Shown here in pieces: positions 34,600-44,074 of a DNA stretch of 64,000 nt; position 1 is the stretch's first letter, and every line of letters starts with the position of its first letter. The translations under genes were made by a program, and so were the position numbers. Under the pieces are notes generated by a model. The model saw only the letters and a list, made by a program, of their open reading frames with translations. It had not been told where the DNA came from and did no database searches. Source of the stretch: Xanthobacter oligotrophicus (GTDB taxonomy: Bacteria; Pseudomonadota; Alphaproteobacteria; Rhizobiales; Xanthobacteraceae); the NCBI RefSeq assembly GCF_008364685.1, contig NZ_VTTL01000006.1:124001-188000 (forward strand). Reading direction: 5' to 3'.

Positions 34600-37554
34600 A
34601 TGTCGCGCGCGGAACAGAACGACGTTTTCCTCTCCACCTCCTTCCTCGACGGCGCCAATGCCGCCTGGATCGAGGATCTCTACGCCCGCTACGAAGCCGA
34701 CCCGAATTCGGTCAGCCCCGACTGGCAGAGCTTCTTTGCGGCGCTGAAGGATGATCCGAACGCGGTGGTCCAGAACGCCCGCGGCGCCTCCTGGAAGAAG
34801 CCGCACTGGCCCGTGCACGCCAATGGCGAGCTGGTCTCGGCCATGGACGGCCAGTGGATCGAGGTGGAAAAGGCCATCTCGGACAAGGTGAAGGCCAAGG
34901 CGCAGAAGGTGGGCGTGGAATTCTCCGCCACCGAGGTGCAGCAGGCCACCCGCGACAGCGTCAAGGCGCTGATGATGATCCGCGCCTATCGCATGCGCGG
35001 CCACCTACATGCCAATCTCGACCCGCTCGGCCTGACCCCGCCCCGCGAGGCGCCGGAGCTGGATCCGGCCTCCTACGGCTTCTACGAGGCCGATCTCGAC
35101 CGCAAGATCTTTATCGACCACGTGCTGGGCCTCGAGTTCGCCTCGGTCCGGCAGATGGTGGCGATCCTGCGCCGCACCTATTGCTCCAGCATCGGCGTCG
35201 AGTTCATGCACATCTCCTCGCCCGAGGAGAAGGCGTGGATCCAGGAGCGCATCGAGGGTCCCGACAAGGAGGTGACCTTCACCCGCGAGGGCAAGCGCGC
35301 CATCCTTAACAAGCTGGTGGAAGCCGAGGGCTTCGAGAAGTTCCTCGACGTCAAGTTCACCGGCACCAAGCGCTTCGGCCTCGACGGCGGCGAGAGCCTG
35401 ATCCCCGCGCTCGAGCAGATCATCAAGCGCGGCGGCAACCTGGGCGTGAAGGACATCGTGTTCGGCATGGCCCATCGCGGCCGCCTGAACGTGCTGACCC
35501 AGGTGATGGGCAAGCCCCACCGCGCCCTGTTCCATGAGTTCAAGGGCGGCTCCTGGGCCCCCGACGACGTGGAAGGCTCGGGCGACGTGAAGTACCATCT
35601 CGGTGCCTCGTCTGACCGCGAGTTCGACAACAACAAGGTCCACCTGTCGCTGACCGCCAACCCCTCGCACCTCGAGATCGTGGATCCGGTGGTGCTTGGC
35701 AAGGCCCGCGCCAAGCAGGACCAGATGCAGGACGCCGAGCGGGTGCAGGTGCTGCCGCTGCTGCTGCACGGCGATGCCGCCTTCGCCGGCCAGGGCGTGG
35801 TGGCCGAGTGTCTCGGCCTCTCCGGCCTGAAGGGTCACCGCACCGGCGGGTCGATCCACGTCATCATCAACAACCAGATCGGCTTCACCACCAATCCGCG
35901 CTATTCGCGCTCCTCGCCCTATCCCTCCGACGTGGCGAAGATGATCGAGGCGCCGATCTTCCACTGCAACGGCGACGATCCGGAATCGGTGGTGTTCTGC
36001 GCCAAGGTGGCCACCGAGTTCCGCCAGCGCTTCCATAAGCCTGTCGTCATTGATATGTTCTGCTACCGCCGTTTCGGCCACAACGAGGGCGACGAGCCGG
36101 CGTTCACCCAGCCGAAGATGTACAAGGTGATCCGCCAGCACCCGAGCGTGCTTGAGCTCTACACCAAGAAGCTCGAGGCCGAGGGCGTCGTGACTTCCGG
36201 CGAGGTGGACACCATGCGCGCGGCGTGGCGCGAGCGCCTGGAGGCCGAGCACGAGGCCGGCCAGGCCTACAAGCCCAACAAGGCCGACTGGCTCGACGGC
36301 CGCTGGGCCGGCTTCAAGGCCACCCATGAGGACGACGACCCGCGGCGCGGCAACACCGGCGTCGCCGAGGACACGCTGAAGGCGATCGGCGAGAAGATCA
36401 CCAAGGTGCCGGAGGGCTTTCAGCTCCACCGCACCATCCAGCGTTTCCTCGACAACCGGCGCAAGTCCATCGAGGACGGCAAGGGCATCGACTGGGCGAC
36501 GGGCGAGGCTTTGGCCTTCTCGTCCCTGCTGCTGGAAGGCAACCCGGTGCGCCTCTCCGGCCAGGACGTGGAGCGCGGCACCTTCTCCCAGCGCCATTCG
36601 GTGCTGACCGACCAGGAGACCGAGGCCCGCTTCAAGCCCTTCAACCATCTCTCCGAGACCCAGGCCAAGTACGAGGTCATCAACTCGATGCTCTCGGAGG
36701 AGGCGGTGCTCGGCTTCGAGTATGGCTACACCCTCTCTGAGCCCAATACGCTGGTGCTCTGGGAAGCGCAGTTTGGCGACTTCGCCAACGGCGCGCAGGT
36801 GCTGTTCGACCAGTTCATCTCCTCGGGCGAGCGCAAGTGGCTGCGCATGTCCGGCCTCGTCTGCCTGCTGCCGCACGGCTATGAGGGCCAGGGACCGGAG
36901 CACTCCTCCGCCCGCCTCGAGCGCTACCTGCAGCTCTGCGCCGAGGACAACATGCAGGTGGCGAACTGCTCCACCCCCGCCAACTACTTCCACATCCTGC
37001 GCCGCCAGATGAAGCGCGAGTTCCGCAAGCCGCTGATCCTGATGACGCCGAAGTCGCTGCTGCGCCACAAGCGGGCGGTGTCTTCGCTGAGCGACATGGT
37101 GGCCGGCACCTCCTTCCACCGGGTGCTCTGGGATGACGCCCAGGCCCATCCGGGAGACAACGCCATCAAGCTGGTGGCGGACGACAAGATCCGCCGCGTC
37201 GTGCTGTGCACGGGCAAGGTCTATTACGACCTGCTCGAGGAGCGCGAGAAGCGCGGCGTGTCGGACGTCTACCTGATGCGCGTCGAGCAGCTCTACCCGT
37301 TCCCGCTCAAGACGCTGGTGCAGGAACTCTCGCGCTTCAAGAACGCCGAGGTGGCCTGGTGCCAGGAAGAGCCCAAGAACCAGGGCTCCTGGGCGTTCGT
37401 GCAGCCCTATCTGGAATGGGTGCTGGAGCAGGTGGGCGGCGCGGCCAAGCGTCCGCGCTATGCCGGTCGTCCCGCCTCGGCGGCGACCGCCACGGGCCTC
37501 ATGTCCAAGCATCTGGCCCAGCTCAAGGCCTTCCTCGACGAAGCCTTGGGCTGA
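34600..37554 (+). CDS. sucA: 2-Oxoglutarate dehydrogenase E1
   Basis: A 984-aa thiamin-diphosphate-dependent E1 subunit of the 2-oxoglutarate dehydrogenase complex. The N-terminal TSFLDGANAAWIEDLYARYE helix binds the E2 core. Later motifs are FGMAHRGRLNVLTQVMGKPH, HLSLTANPSHLEIVDPVV, GHNEGDEPAFTQPKMY and HGYEGQGPEHSSARLERYLQ. No strong Shine-Dalgarno is visible before the ATG at 34600. It starts a run with a YciI-like gene and sucB. Confidence 0.97.
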   Translation: MSRAEQNDVFLSTSFLDGANAAWIEDLYARYEADPNSVSPDWQSFFAALKDDPNAVVQNARGASWKKPHWPVHANGELVSAMDGQWIEVEKAISDKVKAKAQKVGVEFSATEVQQATRDSVKALMMIRAYRMRGHLHANLDPLGLTPPREAPELDPASYGFYEADLDRKIFIDHVLGLEFASVRQMVAILRRTYCSSIGVEFMHISSPEEKAWIQERIEGPDKEVTFTREGKRAILNKLVEAEGFEKFLDVKFTGTKRFGLDGGESLIPALEQIIKRGGNLGVKDIVFGMAHRGRLNVLTQVMGKPHRALFHEFKGGSWAPDDVEGSGDVKYHLGASSDREFDNNKVHLSLTANPSHLEIVDPVVLGKARAKQDQMQDAERVQVLPLLLHGDAAFAGQGVVAECLGLSGLKGHRTGGSIHVIINNQIGFTTNPRYSRSSPYPSDVAKMIEAPIFHCNGDDPESVVFCAKVATEFRQRFHKPVVIDMFCYRRFGHNEGDEPAFTQPKMYKVIRQHPSVLELYTKKLEAEGVVTSGEVDTMRAAWRERLEAEHEAGQAYKPNKADWLDGRWAGFKATHEDDDPRRGNTGVAEDTLKAIGEKITKVPEGFQLHRTIQRFLDNRRKSIEDGKGIDWATGEALAFSSLLLEGNPVRLSGQDVERGTFSQRHSVLTDQETEARFKPFNHLSETQAKYEVINSMLSEEAVLGFEYGYTLSEPNTLVLWEAQFGDFANGAQVLFDQFISSGERKWLRMSGLVCLLPHGYEGQGPEHSSARLERYLQLCAEDNMQVANCSTPANYFHILRRQMKREFRKPLILMTPKSLLRHKRAVSSLSDMVAGTSFHRVLWDDAQAHPGDNAIKLVADDKIRRVVLCTGKVYYDLLEEREKRGVSDVYLMRVEQLYPFPLKTLVQELSRFKNAEVAWCQEEPKNQGSWAFVQPYLEWVLEQVGGAAKRPRYAGRPASAATATGLMSKHLAQLKAFLDEALG

Positions 37555-37563
37555 GCCGGCGGC

Positions 37564-37905
37564 ATGGCCCACTTCCTCCTGCGCCTCTCCCCGCCGCGTC
37601 CCGCCTTCCCGGCGGATGCGACCGTGGCGGAGATGGATGCCATGGCCGCCCACGGCGCCTTCTGGCAGGGCGAGGCCGATCGCGGCGTCGCGCTCGCCGT
37701 GGGGCCGGTGGCGGATCCTTCCGGCATCTGGGGCATGGCGCTGGTGGAAGCTCACGATCAGGACGCGGCGGACGCTCTCGCCGCGCAGGACCCCGTCATC
37801 GTGGCAGGGCTGGGCTTCGCCTATGAGGTGATGCCCATCCTGTCGCTCATTCAGCGCCGGGTGGCTGGCCCGGCGGCTGTCGCATCTTCACCTGCCGATA
37901 GTTGA
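37564..37905 (+). CDS. YciI-like protein between sucA and sucB
   Basis: A 113-aa YCII/EthD-like ferredoxin-fold protein: HFLLRLSPPRPAFPADATVA, then GAFWQGEADRGVALAVGPV, and HDQDAADALAAQDPVIVAG. The typical His-Asp pair of YciI enzymes is suggested by AHDQD. The gene lies 9 bp after sucA and 27 bp before sucB, an unusual insertion into the sucAB pair. Its role there is unknown. Confidence 0.82.
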   Translation: MAHFLLRLSPPRPAFPADATVAEMDAMAAHGAFWQGEADRGVALAVGPVADPSGIWGMALVEAHDQDAADALAAQDPVIVAGLGFAYEVMPILSLIQRRVAGPAAVASSPADS

Positions 37906-37932
37906 GGGAGGCCCCGCATTGGGGCGAACGCA

Positions 37933-39153
37933 ATGACCACCGAGATCCGCGTACCGACCCTGGGCGAGTCCGTTACCGAGGCGACCATCGGCAAGTGGTT
38001 CAAGAAGCCCGGCGATACCGTCAAGGCCGATGAGCCGCTGGTGGAACTGGAGACCGACAAGGTCACGGTCGAAGTGCCGGCGCCCGCCGCCGGCGTGCTG
38101 GCCGAGATCGTCGCCAAGGACGGCGACACCGTGGGCGTCGGCGCCCTGCTCGGCTCCATCGGCGCCGGTTCCGGCGCTGCTGCCGCGGCCCCCGCCGCCG
38201 CAGCTCCCGCGCCCGCCGCTGCCGCCCCTGCGCCGGCCCCCGCTGCGGCGCCTGCCGCTGCTGCCGCATCCGGCGCCAACGGCCCGGCCGTGGGCCGCAT
38301 CGCCGCCGAGAGCGGTGTTGATCCCTCGGGCGTCGCCGGTTCCGGCAAGGACGGCCGCGTCACCAAGGGTGACATGCTGTCCGCCATCGCCGCCGGTGCC
38401 GCCGCTGCGCCCGCCCCGGTGGCGGTTCGCGCCCCCTCCGTGCCCACCGATGCGGTGCGCGAGGAGCGGGTCAAGATGACCAAGCTGCGCCAGACCATCG
38501 CGCGGCGTCTGAAGGATGCGCAGAACACCGCCGCCATGCTCACCACGTTCAACGACGTGGACATGACCGCCGTGATGAGCCTGCGCAGCCAGTTCAAGGA
38601 TGCGTTCGAGAAGAAGCATGGCACCAAGCTCGGCTTCATGGGCTTCTTCACCAAGGCGGTCATCGCCGCCCTGAAGGACCTGCCCGCGGTGAACGCCGAG
38701 ATCGATGGCCAGGACCTCGTCTACAAGAACTACTACAACATCGGTATCGCGGTGGGCACCGAGAAGGGCCTCGTGGTTCCGGTGGTGCGCGACGCCGACC
38801 AGCTCTCCGTGGCGGAGATCGAGAAGGCCATCGCCGGCTTCGGCCGCAAGGCGCGTGACGGCAAGCTCGGCATCGAGGACATGCAGGGCGGCACCTTCAC
38901 CATCACCAACGGCGGCATCTACGGCTCGCTGATGTCCACCCCCATCCTGAACGCGCCGCAGTCGGGCATCCTCGGCATGCACCGCATCGAGGAGCGTCCG
39001 GTGGCCATCAAGGGCCAGGTGGTGATCCGGCCCATGATGTATCTCGCCCTCTCCTACGACCACCGCATCGTCGACGGCCGCGAGGCCGTGACCTTCCTGG
39101 TGCGCGTGAAGGAGACCCTGGAAGATCCCGCGCGGCTCGTGCTGGATCTGTGA
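37933..39153 (+). CDS. sucB: Dihydrolipoyl succinyltransferase E2
   Basis: A 406-aa E2 subunit. A lipoyl domain at residues 1-75 carries the lipoylated Lys in [12 protein letters not shown]. An alanine/proline-rich linker of about 40 residues follows, then an E1/E3-binding segment ([20 protein letters not shown]) and the catalytic acyltransferase with [15 protein letters not shown]. It transfers the succinyl group to CoA. A GGAGGC sequence lies upstream of the ATG. Confidence 0.97.
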   Translation: MTTEIRVPTLGESVTEATIGKWFKKPGDTVKADEPLVELETDKVTVEVPAPAAGVLAEIVAKDGDTVGVGALLGSIGAGSGAAAAAPAAAAPAPAAAAPAPAPAAAPAAAAASGANGPAVGRIAAESGVDPSGVAGSGKDGRVTKGDMLSAIAAGAAAAPAPVAVRAPSVPTDAVREERVKMTKLRQTIARRLKDAQNTAAMLTTFNDVDMTAVMSLRSQFKDAFEKKHGTKLGFMGFFTKAVIAALKDLPAVNAEIDGQDLVYKNYYNIGIAVGTEKGLVVPVVRDADQLSVAEIEKAIAGFGRKARDGKLGIEDMQGGTFTITNGGIYGSLMSTPILNAPQSGILGMHRIEERPVAIKGQVVIRPMMYLALSYDHRIVDGREAVTFLVRVKETLEDPARLVLDL

Positions 39154-39161
39154 GGATCTGC

Positions 39162-39199
39162 GATCTGGAGCCCGCCCGCCTGCGTGCAGGCTCCAGATC
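39162..39199 (+). terminator. Hairpin after sucB
   Basis: GATCTGGAGCC (39162-39172) pairs with 39189-39199. No T-run follows; it could lower read-through to lpd. Confidence 0.45.
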
Positions 39200-39401
39200 C
39201 CTCGTGACACTGCCGAGATGTAAAGCCCCGACCAGTTCGCCGGCCTGAACGGGCGGGTGGCCTGAAACAGCGAATGTTCGAGCCTCCCGGGCTTGGAAGT
39301 GGATCTAAATCACCTCGAATGGAGCCGAACGGTCGGAATCGTCATTGATGCGGTCCCGGAACACGCGCGGCGGCTTTACTTGAGGTCCGGAGACTGAAGC
39401 G

Positions 39402-40805
39402 ATGTCCTACGATCTCACCATCATCGGTACCGGCCCCGGCGGCTATGTGTGTGCCATTCGCGCGGCCCAGCTCGGCCTCAAGGTGGCCGTGGTGGAGAAG
39501 CGCGGCACCCATGGCGGCACCTGCCTCAACGTGGGCTGCATCCCCTCCAAGGCGCTGCTCTACGCCTCCGAGCTGTTCGAGGAAGCCGGCCACAAGTTCG
39601 GCGAGATGGGCATCGGCGTCCCCGCCCCCAAGCTCGACCTGAAGACCATGCTCGCCTTCAAGGACAAGGGCGTGGACGGCAATGTGAAGGGCGTCGAGTT
39701 CCTGCTCAAGAAGAACAAGGTCGACGTCTACATGGGCGCCGGTAAGATCCTCGGCGCCGGCAAGGTCGAGGTGACGCTGAACGCCGATGGTAAGGTCGAG
39801 GTTCTCGAGACCAAGAACATCGTCATCGCCACCGGCTCGGACGTGGCGCCCCTGCCTGGCGTGACCATCGACGAGCAGCGCATCGTCTCCTCCACCGGCG
39901 CGCTGTCGCTGCCCAAGGTGCCCGGCAAGCTGCTGGTGGTGGGCGCCGGCGTCATCGGCCTGGAGCTGGGCTCGGTGTGGCGCCGCCTCGGCGCACAGGT
40001 GACGGTGGTGGAATTCCTCGACCGCATCCTGCCCGGCATGGACAGCGACGTGGCCAAGAGCTTCCAGCGCATCCTCGACAAGCAGGGCTTCGCCTTCAAG
40101 CTCGGCACCAAGGTCACCGGCGTCGACACCTCGGGCAAGACCCTGAAGGTGTCGGTGGAGCCGGCGGCCGGCGGCGCCGCCGAGGTGATCGAGGCGGACG
40201 TGGTGCTGGTGGCCATCGGCCGCATTCCCTACACCGCGGGCCTCGGCCTCGACGAGGCGGGCGTCGCCAAGGATGCGCGCGGCCGCGTGGTGACCGACCA
40301 CCACTTCGCCACCAACGTGCCGGGCATCTACGCCATCGGCGACGTGATCGTCGGCCCCATGCTCGCCCACAAGGCCGAGGATGAAGGCGTGGCGCTGGCG
40401 GAACTGCTGGCGGGCAAGGCCGGCCACGTGAACTATGACGTGATCCCCGGCGTGGTCTACACCTTCCCGGAGGTGGCCTCCGTCGGCAAGTCCGAGGACG
40501 ATCTGAAGGCGGCGGGCGTGGCCTACAAGGTGGGCAAGTTCCCCTTCACCGCCAACGGCCGCACCAAGGTGAACAACACCACGGACGGCTTCGTGAAGAT
40601 CATCGCGGACGCTGCCACCGACAAGGTGCTGGGCGCCCACATCATCGGCCCGGAAGCCGGCGAGATGATCCACGAATGCGCCGTGCTCATGGAGTTCGGC
40701 GGCTCGTCGGAAGACCTCGCCCGCACCTGCCACGCCCATCCCACCCGCTCGGAAGCGGTGAAGGAAGCGGCCATGGCCGTGGAGAAGCGCGCCATCCACA
40801 TGTGA
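39402..40805 (+). CDS. lpd: Dihydrolipoamide dehydrogenase E3
   Basis: A 467-aa FAD disulfide oxidoreductase. The redox disulfide motif is [16 protein letters not shown], the NAD site [13 protein letters not shown], the FAD site [20 protein letters not shown], and the interface catalytic pair [13 protein letters not shown]. It reoxidises lipoamide in 2-oxoglutarate and pyruvate dehydrogenase complexes. It lies 248 bp after sucB, so it may have its own promoter. Confidence 0.97.
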   Translation: MSYDLTIIGTGPGGYVCAIRAAQLGLKVAVVEKRGTHGGTCLNVGCIPSKALLYASELFEEAGHKFGEMGIGVPAPKLDLKTMLAFKDKGVDGNVKGVEFLLKKNKVDVYMGAGKILGAGKVEVTLNADGKVEVLETKNIVIATGSDVAPLPGVTIDEQRIVSSTGALSLPKVPGKLLVVGAGVIGLELGSVWRRLGAQVTVVEFLDRILPGMDSDVAKSFQRILDKQGFAFKLGTKVTGVDTSGKTLKVSVEPAAGGAAEVIEADVVLVAIGRIPYTAGLGLDEAGVAKDARGRVVTDHHFATNVPGIYAIGDVIVGPMLAHKAEDEGVALAELLAGKAGHVNYDVIPGVVYTFPEVASVGKSEDDLKAAGVAYKVGKFPFTANGRTKVNNTTDGFVKIIADAATDKVLGAHIIGPEAGEMIHECAVLMEFGGSSEDLARTCHAHPTRSEAVKEAAMAVEKRAIHM

Positions 40806-40822
40806 GACGGGGCCACCTCCAG

Positions 40823-40853
40823 AAAAAAGCCCTCCGGCCTGGGGCCGGAGGGC
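40823..40853 (-). terminator. Terminator of the 53-aa secreted protein gene
   Basis: An 11-bp stem (40829-40839 with 40843-40853) is followed on the minus strand by six T residues (complement of 40823-40828). The plus strand has no T-run, so it serves the minus-strand gene, with possible read-through blocking for lpd. Confidence 0.75.
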
Positions 40854-40885
40854 AATGGAGGTCCCTTGAAGATCCGTCGAGCGCG

Positions 40886-41047
40886 TCAGCCGCCCTTCTG
40901 GGAGGTGGACGTGCTCGCCGTCGTGGTCGGCGCGCCGGTTTGCGACGACGCGTTGGTCATGCCGGCGCATCCCGCGCCGCCGGCGAAAGCGGGCGCGGTG
41001 CCGGCAAACAGGGTCAGGGCGCATAAGGTGAAAGCGATCCGCTTCAT
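40886..41047 (-). CDS. Small secreted protein, 53 aa
   Basis: A 53-residue gene. MKRIAFTLCALTLFAGTAPA is a signal peptide of n-, h- and c-region type, cleaved probably after AFA. The mature part is about 30 residues, rich in Thr, Ser, Gly and Ala (ASSQTGAPTTTASTSTSQKG) with one cysteine. AGGAGAAG precedes the ATG and a clear terminator follows, supporting a real gene. The role is unknown; a cysteine close to the cleavage site leaves lipoprotein-like anchoring unproven. Confidence 0.72.
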   Translation of the reverse strand: MKRIAFTLCALTLFAGTAPAFAGGAGCAGMTNASSQTGAPTTTASTSTSQKGG

Positions 41048-41258
41048 CTTCTTCTCCTGGCCTCGGTCGGGGGGTACACAACCATTAAGCCATGTGCCGG
41101 CCGTCGCGCGAACCCTCCATCACCGAGGACCCGATCACGATTGCGCGCACCCTTGAGCGTCACCGTTCTTGAGGCGTCGCCTTGCGCAGGCTGGAAATGC
41201 GCCTTCCGGTAACGCATTCCGCACGTCGCCGCGCCCACCGGTGCCTGAGGCGCTGCCC

Positions 41259-41693
41259 TTACACGAACGTTACCGCCTCAATGCGCCATCCATCCGGGTC
41301 CTTCAGGAAGGCGGCGTAATAGCCCGGCCCATACTGGGGCCGCAGGCCCGGCGCACCGTAATCCATCCCTCCGGCGACGAGACCGGCCGCATGGAAGGCG
41401 GCGACGGCTGCCTCATCCGCCGCGCAGAAGGCGATGTGGGTGCCCGGCGGTGGGGAAACCGGCCCGTCGCGCAGTTGCACCCAGAAGGGCGCGGCGCCCA
41501 TGGCGCCTTCCGGGGCGGGGATTGTGCCCGGCGGCCCCCAGCAGGCGGAAGCTCCCTCCGGCTCGTCATAATCCGCCACCCGCACAAGGCCCAGCGGCGC
41601 CAGCACCGCATCGTAGAAGCGTACCGCGCGCGGCAGGTCCACGGTGGTGATGGACAGGTGCTCGATGACCGGGCGGACAGACGGGAATGTCAT
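41259..41693 (-). CDS. VOC (glyoxalase/bleomycin resistance) family protein
   Basis: A 144-aa VOC-superfamily protein: PVIEHLSITTVDLPRAVRFY at the start, AFCAADEAAVAAFHAAG in the middle and YYAAFLKDPDGWRIEAVTFV at the end. Metal ligands would be the His of EHLSI, an internal His (GTHIAF) and the Glu of RIEAV. It probably binds a small ligand; the substrate is not evident. Confidence 0.9.
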   Translation of the reverse strand: MTFPSVRPVIEHLSITTVDLPRAVRFYDAVLAPLGLVRVADYDEPEGASACWGPPGTIPAPEGAMGAAPFWVQLRDGPVSPPPGTHIAFCAADEAAVAAFHAAGLVAGGMDYGAPGLRPQYGPGYYAAFLKDPDGWRIEAVTFV

Positions 41694-41747
41694 GCGGTCT
41701 CCTTTCAGGCGGCTGGACTCTTCATGTGCAAGGCGCCGCGCGGTCCG

Positions 41748-42740
41748 TCAGGTGTCTGACGCGCCGGAGCGCGGATGGGCCGAGCGCCAGGCGGCCATCA
41801 GGGCGGTGGCGTCCACCTCGGTATAGATCTGGGTGGTGGAGAGCGAGGCGTGCCCCAATAGCTCCTGGATGGCGCGGATCTCCCCGCCCCGGGACAGCAG
41901 GTGCGTGGCGAAGGCGTGGCGCAGGGCGTGGGGCGTGGCGCTCTGCGGCAGGCCGAGGGCGCCGCGCATGCGCTCCACCGCCAATTGCACGATGCGCGGC
42001 GAGAGCGGACCGCCCCGCGTGCCGCGAAACAGCGGCCCGTCCGGCCCGAGGGCGTGGGGGCAGATGGCCCGATATTCGGCGATGGAACGGCGCACCGGCG
42101 CGATCAGCGGCACCATGCGCGTCTTGCGCCCCTTGCCGGTGACCGTGATGGATTCGGCATCCGCCGGCACGTCGCGGGGCGTGAGGCTCAGGGCTTCCGA
42201 GATGCGCAGCCCCGCCCCGTAGAGCAAAGCGATGACCGCCGCGTCGCGCGCGAGCACCCAGGCGTCCCGATCCTCCCCCGCGCGGGTGGCGGGATCGGAT
42301 AGGGCGCGGGCGGCGGCGATTGAAACCGGCTTCGGCAGGCTGCGCGGCACCTTGGGCGCGCGCACGGCGGTGAGCGCGCCCACCTTGCCCAGCCCCTCCC
42401 GCTCCAGATGCCGGCCGAAGGAGCGCGCGGCGGCGAGCAGGCGCACCAGCGTGCGCGGGGCCACCCCGTCCGCCCGGCGGGCGGCGAGCACGGCGCGTAC
42501 GTCGGCGGGGGTGAGGGCTGCAAGATCGCTCAGGCTCGGGCGCGCGCCAAGATGCTCGGTGAGGCGCAGCAGCACCACTGAGAGGTCGCGGGCATAGGCT
42601 TCCAGGGTCTTGTGAGACAGGCGCCGCTCGTGGGCGAGGCGCGCGAGCCAGGCCTCGATGGCCGCGCCCATATCCTGCGTCACGGCGCTGAGCAGGCCGT
42701 GGGCGGCTCGGGCGGCTTTCTGCTCATCGCTCATGGCCAT
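41748..42740 (-). CDS. xerC: Tyrosine recombinase XerC
   Basis: A 330-aa tyrosine recombinase of the XerC type, which resolves chromosome dimers at dif. The core-binding domain (LAHERRLSHKTLEAYARDLS) is followed by catalytic residues: Arg in GAGLRISEAL, Lys in TGKGRKTR, HALRHAFATH, and GHASLSTTQIYTEVD with the nucleophile Tyr. No integrase-type excess sequence or att repeats were seen nearby, so it is probably the housekeeping XerC. Confidence 0.92.
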   Translation of the reverse strand: MAMSDEQKAARAAHGLLSAVTQDMGAAIEAWLARLAHERRLSHKTLEAYARDLSVVLLRLTEHLGARPSLSDLAALTPADVRAVLAARRADGVAPRTLVRLLAAARSFGRHLEREGLGKVGALTAVRAPKVPRSLPKPVSIAAARALSDPATRAGEDRDAWVLARDAAVIALLYGAGLRISEALSLTPRDVPADAESITVTGKGRKTRMVPLIAPVRRSIAEYRAICPHALGPDGPLFRGTRGGPLSPRIVQLAVERMRGALGLPQSATPHALRHAFATHLLSRGGEIRAIQELLGHASLSTTQIYTEVDATALMAAWRSAHPRSGASDT

Positions 42741-42821
42741 GGGAGCACTCCGGAAGACGGCGCTTCCAGCTATGGGCGCGTCCCCTTCAAGAAACCCTGA
42801 ACGGGAACCGCCAAGGGCCCC

Positions 42822-42886
42822 TTGCGTTTTAGATATATCGAACGATATAAAGATCGTCGTTGTATCTTACGACATATCTTAGGAGA
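42822..42886 (+). promoter_or_regulatory. padR promoter with palindromic operator
   Basis: TTGCGT (42822-42827), 16 bp, and GATATA (42844-42849) fit -35/-10. The palindrome ATATCGAACGATAT (42835-42848) overlaps the -10, and a second inverted pair GTCGT/ACGAC lies at about 42857-42873. Autorepression by the PadR protein is inferred. Confidence 0.55.
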
Positions 42887-42893
42887 CGAACAA

Positions 42894-43547
42894 ATGTTTG
42901 GATGCAGACGTGACGGGCACCATGGCGGCGATCGCCACCGGGGTGACTGGGACGACATGCGCCACGCCGGCGGCCCCGGCCGTGGCGGCGAATTCGGCGG
43001 CCATCGCGGTGGCGGGCGTGGCGGACGGGGCGGCGGCGACATGTTCCGCATCGGCCGGATGCTGGCGCAGGGCGACCTGAAGCTGCTGGCTTTGTCGCTC
43101 ATCGCCGAGCAGCCGCGGCACGGCTACGAGATCATCAAGGTGATCGAGGAGAAGACCGCCGGCTGGTATTCGCCGAGCCCCGGCGTGGTTTATCCCACCC
43201 TCACCTTCCTGGAAGAGGCGGGCTATGTGACCTCCGAGCCCGATGGGGCGAAGAAGCGCTACGCCATCACCGAGGAAGGGCGGGCCTATCTCGCCGAGAA
43301 CCGCGACTTCGCCGACGCCATCATCGGGCGGCTGTCGGAGATCGGCCTCAAGATGGGCCGGGTGCGCAAGTGGATGGGCTGGAGCGAGAACGGCCCGAGC
43401 CAGGGCGCCGAGTTGCCCCGGCTGGTGGAAGCCGCCCTCGAGAACCTGCGGGACGTGGCCCAGCAGAAGCTGGAGGCCAATCGCGGCGCCGAGACGCGCA
43501 TCGTCGAGATTCTCGCCCGCGTGGCCAACGACATCCGCGAGGCGTGA
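42894..43547 (+). CDS. PadR-family regulator with Gly/His-rich N-terminus
   Basis: A 217-aa PadR-family regulator. The winged helix begins near LLALSLIAEQPRHGYEIIKV and includes GWYSPSPGVVYPTLTFLEEA and KRYAITEEGRAYL. The first 50 residues are unusual: rich in Gly, His, Arg and Asp (DGHHGGDRHRGDWDDMRHAG), perhaps metal-binding. AGGAGA precedes the ATG at 42894. It is divergent from xerC; regulated genes are unknown. Confidence 0.88.
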   Translation: MFGCRRDGHHGGDRHRGDWDDMRHAGGPGRGGEFGGHRGGGRGGRGGGDMFRIGRMLAQGDLKLLALSLIAEQPRHGYEIIKVIEEKTAGWYSPSPGVVYPTLTFLEEAGYVTSEPDGAKKRYAITEEGRAYLAENRDFADAIIGRLSEIGLKMGRVRKWMGWSENGPSQGAELPRLVEAALENLRDVAQQKLEANRGAETRIVEILARVANDIREA

Positions 43548-43666
43548 TGCCAACCCCTGCATGGTCGTGGTTCCATGAGCCGTGACCATGCCTGCCTCGC
43601 GCCGTCCGGGCGGTGCCTGCCCTCTGCGCGATGGGGCATCCGCCCTGGCGGAGGCGCGTGTTCGAC

Positions 43667-43691
43667 TTTATGATGTTTGAAACATCATAAA
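43667..43691. promoter_or_regulatory. Perfect 25-bp palindrome upstream of the XRE regulator
   Basis: TTTATGATGTTT-G-AAACATCATAAA is a perfect 12+1+12 palindrome, about 70 bp before the XRE gene and the hyf-like operon. It has the size and symmetry of a dimeric operator. Confidence 0.7.
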
Positions 43692-43761
43692 TCATGCTTG
43701 AAGATTGAATAAGGGAGGCGTAAACAGGAGAAATCACGCTCCACGCTTCCTATTGGTCGTC

Positions 43762-44070
43762 ATGATCACAGCCGCCCAGCTCCGTGCCGCCCGTGCCCTT
43801 CTCGGCCTCGACCAGCGCGCGCTCGCGGCCTTGAGCGGCCTCTCTTTGCCCACCATCCAGCGCATGGAAGCGAGCGACGGCGTCATTCGCGGCAATGTGG
43901 ATTCGCTCATGAAGCTCGTGGGTGGGCTGGAGGCGGCGGGCATCGAGCTCATCGCCGAAGGTACCGTCAGCGAGGCCGGCGGGCGCGGCGTGAGGCTGCG
44001 GGCACCGGCATCCACACTTGCGCCCACACCTGCGCCCCTTGCCGCCCGGCGCCCGGCGGGGGAGGAATAG
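43762..44070 (+). CDS. XRE-family small DNA-binding protein
   Basis: A 102-aa protein with an N-terminal Cro/CI-type helix-turn-helix (AAQLRAARALLGLDQRALAA, then LSLPTIQRMEAS). The rest is a short helix and an Ala/Pro-rich tail. The start codon is uncertain: the ATG at 43762 lacks a ribosome site, while AGGAG sequences lie 35-50 nt upstream. It ends 4 bp before the hyfB-like gene, so it is probably the operon's own regulator. Confidence 0.75.
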   Translation: MITAAQLRAARALLGLDQRALAALSGLSLPTIQRMEASDGVIRGNVDSLMKLVGGLEAAGIELIAEGTVSEAGGRGVRLRAPASTLAPTPAPLAARRPAGEE

Positions 44071-44074
44071 GCCT

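Noticed and set aside
35005-37755. A 916-codon minus-strand open frame opposite sucA
   Set aside because: Antisense shadow of sucA with composition bias; sucA is unmistakable.
41748-42740. The tyrosine recombinase as an integrase marking a mobile island
   Set aside because: Its sequence is XerC-like and no tRNA target, att repeats or transposase genes were seen.
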